Origin: Gordonia zhaorongruii
GTDB taxonomy: Bacteria > Actinomycetota > Actinomycetes > Mycobacteriales > Mycobacteriaceae
Assembly: GCF_007559005.1 (NCBI RefSeq)
Contig: NZ_CP041763.1
Coordinates: 2,636,463-2,700,462 of the forward strand
Direction: 5' to 3'
DNA length: 64,000 nt
Below the pieces are notes generated by a model, which saw nothing but the letters and a program-made list of their open reading frames with translations, made no database searches and had not been told where the DNA came from. Position numbers and translations under genes: made by a program. Shown here piece by piece: positions 11,827 through 19,839 of the stretch (the first letter of the stretch is position 1; every line of letters starts with the position of its first letter).

Positions 11827-11855
11827 CTGGACACCTGTCCAGTAATTCGAGTCTA
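11827..11855 (-). promoter_or_regulatory. LLM promoter with perfect operator palindrome
   Basis: On the minus strand TAGACT (11850-11855, -10-like) is followed by the 16-bp element CTGGACACCTGTCCAG as read on the plus strand (11827-11842), with 7-bp arms around CC. The same 13-base core lies at 4011-4023 in the TetR/aldA spacer, also just downstream of a TAGnnT box. This suggests that one repressor, perhaps the TetR protein at 3387-3983, controls both promoters. Confidence 0.55.
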
Positions 11856-12905
11856 GCGGTGCACCGCGGATGCGATCCGGGTTTGCTCGATATCGCGGAA
11901 GATTCCACTCCCCGGCGTCGCACGACTGATCGCATCGGCCGCCAGCACCACGGCGCCGGCGGTCCAGCAGCTCAACTCCACCGGCCAGCGCTTGCCGTCC
12001 GAGAAGACCAACCCGGTCCAGTAGGAGCCGTCGTCCTCCCGCAGATGCTGAATCGACTCGACCAGAACCGCCGCCCGGTCGACGTCGCCGAGCGCCTCCA
12101 CGGCCATCGCGAGCTCGCACGTCTCCGCACCCGTGACCCACGGGTGGTCCACCACGCACCGCGCGCCGAGGCCGTCGACGACGAACTCGTCCCAATGCGC
12201 CGCGATCAGCTCGCGACCGGTCGCACCGCGCACCGCACCGCCGAGCACCGGGTAGTACCAGTCCATCGAATGAACGGACGGCGGATCGAACACCGAACCC
12301 CGCTGCGCCATCTCGGCATCGAAGGCGTCCGCGAGACCGTCGGCGCCGTCGCGCCACGTGACCGGCTCGTCCAGCGCCTCAGCGATCCGGATCCCGCACT
12401 GCAGCGCTGTGTAGATACTGGAATTCCCGGTGATCAACGCATTCGCGAACATCGCGCCGGTCTCGTGATCCGCCGCCCACCGGAAGGCGCCGTCGCTCCG
12501 TGCGAACACCAGGACCCGCTCGATCGCATCACGGACCGCGGGCCACATCCGGACCAGGAAGTCCGTGTCGTCGACGATCAGGAAGTGATGCCACACCCCG
12601 ACTGCGATGTACGCGCAGAAGTTGCTGTCGACACCGGGATCGACCACGCGCCCCGCACGCCACTCGATCGGCCACGATCCGTCCGGCCGCTGGGTACGCC
12701 GCAGCCAGTCGTACGCGGCTTCGGCCTCGCGCCGGAATCCCGTGGCCGACAACGCCATCGCCGACTCCACGTGATCCCACGGGTCGGTCTTGCCGCCCGG
12801 GAACCACGGCAGTGCACCGGCGGGCTCCTGCATTGCGGCGATCGACGCACCGGTCGCCCGGACCTGCTCGGTCGAGAGCACACCGGATACGGATGGGATG
12901 GGCAT
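11853..12905 (-). CDS. Alpha/alpha-toroid (prenyltransferase/squalene-cyclase repeat-like) protein of unknown function
   Basis: A 350-residue cytosolic-looking protein without a signal peptide or transmembrane segment. Repeat units resemble the QW motif of terpenoid cyclases and prenyltransferases (WLRRTQRPDGSWP near residues 86-98; HLREDDGSYW near 288-297), together with many aromatic-acidic stretches typical of an alpha/alpha toroid. The DxDD of class II cyclases is not evident, so it is probably not a squalene cyclase; a glucoamylase-like or glycan-binding fold is equally possible. It is 2 nt downstream of the methyltransferase, in a run GT4-methyltransferase-toroid, implying a shared glycosylated product. 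Confidence 0.6.
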   Translation of the reverse strand: MPIPSVSGVLSTEQVRATGASIAAMQEPAGALPWFPGGKTDPWDHVESAMALSATGFRREAEAAYDWLRRTQRPDGSWPIEWRAGRVVDPGVDSNFCAYIAVGVWHHFLIVDDTDFLVRMWPAVRDAIERVLVFARSDGAFRWAADHETGAMFANALITGNSSIYTALQCGIRIAEALDEPVTWRDGADGLADAFDAEMAQRGSVFDPPSVHSMDWYYPVLGGAVRGATGRELIAAHWDEFVVDGLGARCVVDHPWVTGAETCELAMAVEALGDVDRAAVLVESIQHLREDDGSYWTGLVFSDGKRWPVELSCWTAGAVVLAADAISRATPGSGIFRDIEQTRIASAVHR

Positions 12906-12907
12906 CG

Positions 12908-13621
12908 TCAGGCCGGTTTACGCAGGTAGATCGCTACCGACTTGCCGACGATCGGGTTCAGGAGCTGCTCGGACGCCCGCGTCACGAGCGGCTTGCTCAT
13001 CATGTCCCACACCAGCATCCTGTGGTAGCCGCGCACCAACGGGTTGTTCTCGTTCTCCACGCCGACGGCGCACTTGATCCACCAGTAGGGCGCGTGCAAC
13101 GCGTGGGCGTGATCGCTGCCGGTCACCTCGAGGCCGGCCGCTGCGAGCTTCGCCGCCAACTCCGATTCCCGGTAGATGCGGACGTGCCCGCCCTCCACCT
13201 CGTGGTACTCGTCGGAGAGCGCCCAACAGATCTTCTCCGGCCAGAAACGCGGAACCGTCACCGCCGCAAGACCTCCCGGCTTCAGGATGCGGACCATCTC
13301 GGCGATCGCCGCATCATCCTCGGGAATGTGCTCGAGAATCTCCGACATCAGCACGACGTCGAACGACGCATCCTCGTAAGGCAGGCCGAGGGCGTTTCCG
13401 ACCTGTGTCTTCGCGTTCCCCTGCTCGGGGACCTCGCCCGCGGCCACGAGTGCGCCGAACATCTCCGAGACGTCGGCCATGTCGCGCTCGTTCTGGTCGA
13501 ACGCGGTGACGTCGGCGCCCCGGCGCAGCATCTCGTACGAATGACGCCCCTGTCCGGCACCGATGTCGATGACGCGCACGCCAGGTCCAACCCGCAACTT
13601 GTCGAAATCGACTGTCAGCAC
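12908..13621 (-). CDS. Class I SAM-dependent methyltransferase
   Basis: A 237-residue UbiE-like methyltransferase. SAM motif I is VIDIGAGQGRHSYE (residues ~17-30), the acidic residue after strand 2 is in VTAFDQNE, and motif IV is VVLMSEILEHIPED, with the LKPGGLAAVTVP element after it. The start overlaps the GT4 stop by 7 nt and the stop is 2 nt before the toroid gene, so the three genes are one translational unit. The lipid- or sugar-modifying role is inferred only from these partners. Confidence 0.8.
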   Translation of the reverse strand: MLTVDFDKLRVGPGVRVIDIGAGQGRHSYEMLRRGADVTAFDQNERDMADVSEMFGALVAAGEVPEQGNAKTQVGNALGLPYEDASFDVVLMSEILEHIPEDDAAIAEMVRILKPGGLAAVTVPRFWPEKICWALSDEYHEVEGGHVRIYRESELAAKLAAAGLEVTGSDHAHALHAPYWWIKCAVGVENENNPLVRGYHRMLVWDMMSKPLVTRASEQLLNPIVGKSVAIYLRKPA

Positions 13622-14982
13622 GCGGTCTCTCCTTCCCGATCCTCCGCAACGGAGGACTCGGCGATATCGTCGATGGCCACGCCGGTGACTGCCGTGATCG
13701 CGGCACGGTACCGGTCGGCGGTGGCCGCGGCGACGGCCTTCCAGCTGTACTTCTCGGTCACCCGCGAACGACCTCCGGTCCCGAGCCGGTGACGCAGATC
13801 CGGATCGCCGAACAGTCGCAGGAACGCCTGCGCCAACTCCCCGGCGTCGCCGGGTCGGACGAGGATCGCCGCCTGCTCGTCTGCGCCGACGACCTCCGGG
13901 ATGGCCCCGGCACGAGTTGCCACGAGCGGGGTACCGCAGCTCATCGCCTCCACAGCCGGAAGGGAGAACCCCTCGTACAGCGAAGGCACACAGGCGATCT
14001 CGGCGCTCCCCAGCAGGTCGGCCAGTTGATCGTCACCGATTCCCGACACCACGGACACCCGGTCGCCGATCGACAGTTGGTCGATGAGCTTGGCTGACGG
14101 CCCCTCCGGATCCAGCTTGGAGACCAGGACGAGTTCCACCGGCTGCTCCGCAGCGACCTTCGCCACCGCCTCGAGGAGGAATGAGACTCCCTTGAGCGGC
14201 GCGTCCGCACTCGCCACGCACACGATCCGCCCCGGCACTCGCGCACCGCGCGGAGCGAACACCTCGGTGTCCACGCCGAGTGGGATCGTCGCGAGCGTTC
14301 CCGGCCGCACACCGAACGCGTTCCTGATGTCATCCTCACTGCTTCGCGACACCGTCAGGAGCGACGGGATGCGCCGCGCCACCCGTCCCTGCATGGCCAG
14401 GAACGAGTGCCAGCGCCAGGCGGTGATCTTCTTGAATCTCTTCGCAGCCTTCACGGCCAGCGCACGGTCGCGCGTGATCGGGTGATGGATCGTGGCGACG
14501 AGGGGGAACCCGGCCCGCCGGATCGCCAGCAGACCGTAGCCGAGGCACTGGTTGTCGTGGACGACGTCGAAATCGGCCCGACGCTCCCTCAGAAGGCGCG
14601 CCACCCGCAGGCTGAACGTCAGCGGTTCGCCGAACGCGGCCGTCCACATCGACGCCACTTCGAGCACGTCGATCCAGTCGCGGTACTCGCCGGGCCGCGG
14701 AGTGCGGAAGGGGTCGGGTTCGCCGTACAGGTCCAGACTCGGCACCCTGGTGAGGGTGACGCCCGCATCGAGCGCCGCTTGATCGAGATCCGGGTAGGGC
14801 TGGCCGGAGAAGATCTCCACCTGATGCCCCAGTAACGCCAGCTCACGAGCCAGATGGCGCACGTAGACGCCCTGCCCGCCGCAGTGCGGCTTGCTCCGAT
14901 ACGAGAGCAGCGCGATCCGGAGTGCGCCCCCGGGTCCGTTCGCGTTCTTACGAGAGCCGAGAGGCACGACAGCGTCGTTCAC
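13615..14982 (-). CDS. GT4-family glycosyltransferase
   Basis: Retaining GT-B glycosyltransferase of 455 residues. The N-terminal acceptor domain contains KPHCGGQGVYVRHLA. The C-terminal nucleotide-sugar domain has the EX7E signature in LYEGFSLPAVEAMSCG. Starts at a GTG (14980-14982) that shares one base with the FprB stop, so it may be coupled to fprB. GT4 enzymes of this group transfer mannose or glucose from GDP/UDP sugars to lipids, polyprenols or glycans at the cytosolic face of the membrane. Together with the downstream methyltransferase it suggests a methylated glycolipid or polysaccharide. Confidence 0.85.
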   Translation of the reverse strand: MNDAVVPLGSRKNANGPGGALRIALLSYRSKPHCGGQGVYVRHLARELALLGHQVEIFSGQPYPDLDQAALDAGVTLTRVPSLDLYGEPDPFRTPRPGEYRDWIDVLEVASMWTAAFGEPLTFSLRVARLLRERRADFDVVHDNQCLGYGLLAIRRAGFPLVATIHHPITRDRALAVKAAKRFKKITAWRWHSFLAMQGRVARRIPSLLTVSRSSEDDIRNAFGVRPGTLATIPLGVDTEVFAPRGARVPGRIVCVASADAPLKGVSFLLEAVAKVAAEQPVELVLVSKLDPEGPSAKLIDQLSIGDRVSVVSGIGDDQLADLLGSAEIACVPSLYEGFSLPAVEAMSCGTPLVATRAGAIPEVVGADEQAAILVRPGDAGELAQAFLRLFGDPDLRHRLGTGGRSRVTEKYSWKAVAAATADRYRAAITAVTGVAIDDIAESSVAEDREGETAC

Positions 14983-16655
14983 TACGCACCGTCTCCAGCG
15001 GACTGCGCAGCAGATTCGAGTTCGTTCACGCTTACCAGCTTCACACGTCGCCGTCCGGCCTGCTTCCCCGCCGTCTTCTCAACGGTGTCGATGGCCTTCC
15101 AGCCCGCCAGGTCGACACGCTGGGCACCCCGCTCGGTGACCAGTTCGACGACGTCGTCCGCATCCCGGCTCGGGGCGGGCAGCACGCCGTTCGCGAAGTC
15201 CTCGACGATCGCCCTGGCCGCTTCCTGACCGCATTTGCGGTTCCGGCCGATGCCGCCCGTCGGTCCGCGCTTGACCCAGCCCGAGACGAACAGACCGGGC
15301 AGGCGGTCGCCGCCGGTTCCGTCGAGCACCCGGCTCTCGTCGCTGGGGACGACAGCACGGTCGGCGTCGAACGGCAGCCCCTCCACGGGACGTCCGCGGT
15401 AGCCGACCGACCGCACCACCAGGCCGGTCGCCAACGTCCCGGTCTCATCCGTCGGTTCGATCCGCCCGTCGCCGACGTAACGGTTGCGCACGTACTCGAC
15501 GGAGGCGACACCGTCGTTGTCGCCCACGATCGTGGTCGGCGAGGCCAGGAAGTCGAAGATGATCTTCATGTTGCCGTCGACCTGCGGACGTTCGGCGAAC
15601 TCGCGGGCCAACCGGATCTTGGTGGCGATCACCGAGTCGAGTGAGTCGTCGGCCTCGGCGGCCGCCGCTTCCTCGCTGAGCACCAGTTCGTCCGGCATCA
15701 CCACGTCGACCCCCTCGAGGTCACCGAGCGACAGGAACTCGCTGTTGGTGAACGCACCGTGCTCGATGCTCCGTCGGGCCATCACGATCACCTCGCGCAC
15801 CTTGGAGCCGCGGAGCACGTCCAGTGCGTGGTCCGCGATGTCGGTGCCTGCCAGCTTCTCGGGATCGGTGACCAGGATCCGTGCGACGTCGAGCGCCACG
15901 TTGCCGTTGCCGACGATCACCGCCTGCTCCGATGACAGATCGAAGTCCCGATCCGCGTAATCGGGGTGTCCGTTGTACCAGGCGACGAAATCGGTTGCTG
16001 CGATCGAACCGGGCAGGTCCTCGCCCTCGATGCCGAGACGGCGATCGTGCGGCGCACCCACTGCGTACAGCACCGCTCCGTACCGTTCACGGAGTTCGTC
16101 GGGCGTGATGTGGGTTCCCACCTCGACATTGAGGTGATAGGTGAAGTTGGGTTTGCGCTCGACGGCGGAGAACGTGTTCTCGACGCCCTTCGTCTTCGCG
16201 TGGTCGGGTGCGACGCCCGCCCGAACCAGCCCGTACGGGGTCGGCAGACGGTCGTACATGTCGACCTTGATCTGCCGGCGCTTCACGAGTTCCTCGGCGG
16301 CGTAGAACGCGGCGGGCCCCGCGCCCACGATCGCCACCCGCAGTTCGTCGTCGGGCAACTGCGGCGCCTTCTGATGCTTGACCAGCCCGCCGTCGACGTC
16401 GTGGTCCTTGTAGTAGTCCGCATTGATCTGCAGGTACGGTTCGTCGGCCTTCGCCAGCTGATCGTCGGGATAGATCGCGCTCACCGGGCACTCGTCGATG
16501 CACGCGCCGCAGTCGATGCACGTGTCCGGGTCGATGTACAGCATCTCCGCCGTCATGAACTCCGGCTCGTCCGGAGTGGGGTGAATGCAGTTGACTGGAC
16601 AGACGTCCACGCAGGAGCCGTCGTTGCAACAGGGACGTGTGATTACGTGCGCCAT
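14982..16655 (-). CDS. fprB: Ferredoxin/ferredoxin-NADP reductase fusion (FprB-like)
   Basis: A 557-residue fusion. Residues ~1-80 form a ferredoxin with a seven-Fe-type first cluster (CCNDGSCVDVCPVNC) and a CIDCGACIDECP second cluster. The remainder is an adrenodoxin-reductase-type flavoprotein with the FAD motif VAIVGAGPAAFYAAEEL and the NADPH motif VIVGNGNVALDVARIL. It would move electrons from NADPH to iron-sulfur acceptors such as P450s. M. tuberculosis FprB has the same architecture (about 575 residues). A KstR-like palindrome lies ~45 bp upstream of the ATG, so sterol-linked control is possible. Confidence 0.9.
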   Translation of the reverse strand: MAHVITRPCCNDGSCVDVCPVNCIHPTPDEPEFMTAEMLYIDPDTCIDCGACIDECPVSAIYPDDQLAKADEPYLQINADYYKDHDVDGGLVKHQKAPQLPDDELRVAIVGAGPAAFYAAEELVKRRQIKVDMYDRLPTPYGLVRAGVAPDHAKTKGVENTFSAVERKPNFTYHLNVEVGTHITPDELRERYGAVLYAVGAPHDRRLGIEGEDLPGSIAATDFVAWYNGHPDYADRDFDLSSEQAVIVGNGNVALDVARILVTDPEKLAGTDIADHALDVLRGSKVREVIVMARRSIEHGAFTNSEFLSLGDLEGVDVVMPDELVLSEEAAAAEADDSLDSVIATKIRLAREFAERPQVDGNMKIIFDFLASPTTIVGDNDGVASVEYVRNRYVGDGRIEPTDETGTLATGLVVRSVGYRGRPVEGLPFDADRAVVPSDESRVLDGTGGDRLPGLFVSGWVKRGPTGGIGRNRKCGQEAARAIVEDFANGVLPAPSRDADDVVELVTERGAQRVDLAGWKAIDTVEKTAGKQAGRRRVKLVSVNELESAAQSAGDGA

Positions 16656-16695
16656 CTGGTCTTCCTCCGTGGTCGCGAACCGACCTCGCCATAGG

Positions 16696-16709
16696 GTGAA
16701 CGTGTTCTA
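16696..16709. promoter_or_regulatory. KstR-like inverted repeat upstream of fprB
   Basis: GTGAACGTGTTCTA fits the published KstR consensus TnnAACnnGTTnnA at all positions except the first. It is centred about 48 bp upstream of the fprB start in the divergent spacer shared with the thioesterase gene. Binding by a KstR homologue is inference; no kstR gene is in this window. Confidence 0.4.
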
Positions 16710-16806
16710 GTTTTAAAGTTGAGCGTAGCGTAACGACAAGCCACGAGCGAGACGCAGCCCACATGTACGTCTCATTCTGTCATCCACCTCAGGAGATACT
16801 CGAACC

Positions 16807-17646
16807 GTGACCACATCGCGCGAAAACGAACCACTCGGCGAGCGCAAAGCGGGCGCACGGTGCTTCTCGACCGAGTACGCAGTCCGCACCGGCGACATCG
16901 ACCAGCAGATGCGCGTCCGCCTCGACGCGCTCGCCCGCTACCTGCAGGACGCCGCGAACGACAACCTCGCCGTCACCGAGTTCGCCGACACGGATCCGTT
17001 CTGGATCGTGCGCCGCACGGTCATCGACGTCATCGAACCCCTGACCTGGCCGTCGGACATCCGCGTCGAACGCTGGTGCGGGTCCATGTCCACCAGGTGG
17101 ACCAACATGCGCGTGAGCCTCATCGGTGACGCCCAGACGAACCGCTTCAATCCGGACGAGCGCCCCGGCGGACATGTCGAGACCGAAGCGTTCTGGATCA
17201 ACGTGAACGAGCAGGGCATGCCCTCACGGATCAGCGACGTGGCACTCGACATCCTGACCGAGATGACCGACGAGCACCGCCTGCGGTGGAAAGCCATGAA
17301 CCCGGAGAAGGCGCCCGCACCATCCGAGCTGGCACTCCCCGACCGCGAGCACGTCCTGCGCATCACAGATTTCGATCCGTTCAAGCATCTGAACAACGCG
17401 GCCTACCTCGAGGCGGTGGAAGACGAGCTCGTCGAGCACATGGACTTGCTCGAGGGGCCGCACCGTGCGGTGATCGAGTACCTGCGCCCGATCGCACCCG
17501 GGACGCCGATCACGATCCGGCGCCGACGAGACGACGACCGACTGCTCGTCTGGTTCCTGACTCCGGGCCCCGGCTCCACCGGTACCGACGACGAGCTCGT
17601 GGTCAGTGCGACCGCATCCGTCGCCGTGACCGAGGCGCCGGCTTAG
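16807..17646 (+). CDS. Acyl-ACP thioesterase family protein
   Basis: A 279-residue double-hotdog protein of the plant FatA/FatB-like acyl-ACP thioesterase family. The first domain (residues ~15-150) contains STRWTNMRVSLIG. The second (residues ~175-275) contains DFDPFKHLNNAAYLEAVEDEL, in which the Asn/His-type HLNN segment is the family active-site element. It would release fatty acids from acyl carrier protein or CoA. The start is GTG at 16807 with AGGAG about 12 nt upstream. It is divergent from fprB and convergent with the DUF3558 lipoprotein gene. M. tuberculosis has comparable proteins (Rv2001). Confidence 0.8.
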   Translation: MTTSRENEPLGERKAGARCFSTEYAVRTGDIDQQMRVRLDALARYLQDAANDNLAVTEFADTDPFWIVRRTVIDVIEPLTWPSDIRVERWCGSMSTRWTNMRVSLIGDAQTNRFNPDERPGGHVETEAFWINVNEQGMPSRISDVALDILTEMTDEHRLRWKAMNPEKAPAPSELALPDREHVLRITDFDPFKHLNNAAYLEAVEDELVEHMDLLEGPHRAVIEYLRPIAPGTPITIRRRRDDDRLLVWFLTPGPGSTGTDDELVVSATASVAVTEAPA

Positions 17647-17665
17647 GCCCGATCGGTCAACCGAT

Positions 17666-18223
17666 TCAGTACGCGCCGGTCAGGATCATCTCCATCAAGC
17701 GGATCGGTGCGGCGCACGCATCGCCCGCAGGTGGCTGCCGGGGTTCCACCCACCATGTGTAGATCCCCCCGCCCGGGGCTTTCGCCGTCACTCCGCACAC
17801 ACCCGGACGTTTCGGATCGCGGGCGGTGAAGCCCGCCTGACTTCGCACTTTGACGTTCTCCGTGGTGAACCCGAGCCGCTTCGCGGTGTCCTTCTCGTGG
17901 TTGTACGACCCCCACTCGAACCAGTTGAACATCACGTGGACGACTCCGGGCGTCGCGACCGCCCACCGGCAGTTCGCTCCGAAGAACTCGGGGTCGGCGA
18001 TCCCGCCGCCGACGGCCTCGCCGATCTTCGCAGCCGGAAGCACATCGCATTCCGCGAGCAGCTTCTCGAACCTGTCCGTGTCGACGTGCCCGGTGTCGGT
18101 TCCCGCGGAACGGCCCTCGCGAACCGCCGTGCCGTCGACCGAGCAGGCCGCCAGCCCGACCGTCGCGACGACGGACAGCGCCAGCGCGGTCCCTGCGCGC
18201 CGCATTCGGTCACCGCGCATCAT
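17666..18223 (-). CDS. DUF3558-family lipoprotein
   Basis: A 185-residue exported lipoprotein. The start ATG at 18223 follows AAGGAGG and overlaps the upstream stop (ATGA). The signal peptide contains a hydrophobic stretch ALALSVVATVGL and the lipobox LAAC, predicting a lipidated Cys at about residue 27 and anchoring outside the membrane. The mature part has conserved Cys residues (NCRW, VCGV, DACA) as in DUF3558 proteins of mycobacteria. The function is unknown. The preceding frame also ends in a DUF3558-type lipoprotein, so the two look like a tandem duplicate pair. Confidence 0.8.
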   Translation of the reverse strand: MMRGDRMRRAGTALALSVVATVGLAACSVDGTAVREGRSAGTDTGHVDTDRFEKLLAECDVLPAAKIGEAVGGGIADPEFFGANCRWAVATPGVVHVMFNWFEWGSYNHEKDTAKRLGFTTENVKVRSQAGFTARDPKRPGVCGVTAKAPGGGIYTWWVEPRQPPAGDACAAPIRLMEMILTGAY

Positions 18224-19098
18224 CCCGCCTCCTTCACGACTGTCTCGGCGAGCCGCTTGGCCCCGGCGCACACGGCATCGGTCGGCATGGTCGGCGCACG
18301 GTCGGGGCCCAGGCCCGCGTGAACGGATATCTCGATGAAGTCCGCGTCCCAGGAGAGCCCGATCTCGCAGATCGCCCCGGTGTAGGCGATGAACCCGGGT
18401 ACGCCGTCGACGCTGTAGTCCTGGGTCAGATCCCGCGACAACTGCTCCGTTCCGCGTTCACGGCCGATCGGGGAACCCCGGTACCAGTTGAACGACACGG
18501 ACGAGAATTCGCTGGCGGGGCCCTGCCATTCGCAGGCGGACGGATTCTCGACGGCCGGCTGAAGACCTTCGATACGTGTCAGACGCGCCACTTCGCCGGC
18601 GTCGAGTCCGCCGCAACGCTCGAAGTCGGGGCCCGTGCCCGCTTGCGGCGTCGGTGCCTCACCCTCCGTGCCGGACGGTCCGCTGTCGCCGCAACCCGTG
18701 AGGACGAGCATCCCGACCGCAGCCAGGACAGTCAGGAACGTGCCGGTGCGGAACTTCTCCAACTGGCGCCGCTCCCGCTTCGTCGGCCTGCCTGCACCGC
18801 GATCACGTCGGGGGAGGCTCGCCAGCACCTCGCGCGGCGGAGGCGGCGGACTGTGGTCGATGTAGTTCTCCGCCGCCACCGGCGCAGACACCCGCTTGTT
18901 GATCAGGCCGGTGACCTCGACGATCCGCTCTCGCCCGCCGGTCCGGACGGTCACCTGGTCGCCGACGGCGACCGTTGCCGAGGGCTTCACCGTGTTGCCG
19001 TTGAGACGGACGTGTCCGCCCTTGCACGCAGCGCCGGCGGCCGAACGAGTCTTCGTCAGGCGGATCGCCCAGATCCAACTGTCGATGCGGGTCGCCAT
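18220..19098 (-). CDS. S4 RNA-binding domain protein fused in frame to a DUF3558-type lipoprotein
   Basis: One open frame of 292 residues from ATG 19098 (GGGGGA upstream). Residues 1-~110 are an Hsp15/RqcP-type S4 protein (SWIWAIRLTKTRSAAGAAC, GGHVRLNGNTVKPS) with the usual basic end GRPTKRERRQL. Without a stop it runs into a lipoprotein signal sequence (TFLTVLAAVGMLVLTGC) and a DUF3558-like domain. S4/Hsp15 proteins act on stalled 50S ribosomes in the cytosol, whereas the rest should be exported, so the fusion is topologically odd. An in-frame TTG at 18760-18762 would begin MEKFRTGTFL, an ideal lipoprotein signal, so two proteins may be made (second 18220-18762). A sequencing indel is the third possibility. 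Confidence 0.7.
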   Translation of the reverse strand: MATRIDSWIWAIRLTKTRSAAGAACKGGHVRLNGNTVKPSATVAVGDQVTVRTGGRERIVEVTGLINKRVSAPVAAENYIDHSPPPPPREVLASLPRRDRGAGRPTKRERRQLEKFRTGTFLTVLAAVGMLVLTGCGDSGPSGTEGEAPTPQAGTGPDFERCGGLDAGEVARLTRIEGLQPAVENPSACEWQGPASEFSSVSFNWYRGSPIGRERGTEQLSRDLTQDYSVDGVPGFIAYTGAICEIGLSWDADFIEISVHAGLGPDRAPTMPTDAVCAGAKRLAETVVKEAG

Positions 19099-19374
19099 CG
19101 ACGTCCCCCTTCTCCCGGGCTCGTGCGTGTGATCTTCTCCACCCACCATATCCACGCGGTGCGCCGCACCCCGGAACGCGAGCGGTGAACTCGACCGGCT
19201 GACATACCTCACCAGTGCCACCGGCACGCAGTATCGCCGGGAACCGAACGGATGCCGCCGGGAACCACGCCGACGTCCTGCCTGAAATCCCCTGGTCGGG
19301 GATTCGACTCGACGAAATGGTTACGCTACCGTAATCGTCGTCGCTGACCCCGAATCATCCAGGAGCACTACCTC

Positions 19375-19827
19375 ATGGCCGCTGTCATCCTTTACGGCAC
19401 CGAGACCGGAACCGGCGAGCTCGTCGCCGACTCGATCGCTGACGTCCTGGCTGCCGACCATGACCCGTCGGTGTACGACATGTCCGAATACGCTGCGGAG
19501 GATCTCGACGCCGACGATTTTCTGGTCGTCGTCTGCTCCACGTACGGCGAAGGCGAGCTGCCGTCGAGCGCTCTCCCGTTCGGGGACGAACTCGACGAGG
19601 AGAAGCCCGACCTGGCAGGTCTGCGCTTCGCGGTCTTCGGACTCGGCGACAGCGTCTACGACGACACGTTCAATCGCGGAGGCGAGGTCATGGCGGAGAA
19701 GCTGACCGCGCTCGGCGCGACCGAGGTCGGCGAGCACTACCGTCACGACGCCTCGAGCGCCGAGAAGCCCGCCAAGGCCGCCGAAGCCTGGGCGGAACGC
19801 CTCAAGGCCGTCATCGACGCCGCCTGA
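19375..19827 (+). CDS. Flavodoxin/MioC-like FMN protein
   Basis: A 150-residue flavodoxin-fold protein. The FMN phosphate loop is YGTETGTGELVAD near residues 8-20. The isoalloxazine loops are CSTYGEGELPSSA and FGLGDSVYDDTF. This matches MioC and the flavodoxin domain of sulfite/P450 reductases, which shuttle electrons in the cytosol. It stands alone, preceded by 276 bp without another gene and followed by the convergent DMT transporter. The partner reductase cannot be told from context, although FprB at 14982-16655 is the nearest candidate. Confidence 0.85.
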   Translation: MAAVILYGTETGTGELVADSIADVLAADHDPSVYDMSEYAAEDLDADDFLVVVCSTYGEGELPSSALPFGDELDEEKPDLAGLRFAVFGLGDSVYDDTFNRGGEVMAEKLTALGATEVGEHYRHDASSAEKPAKAAEAWAERLKAVIDAA

Positions 19828-19839
19828 GCAGCAGAGAAC

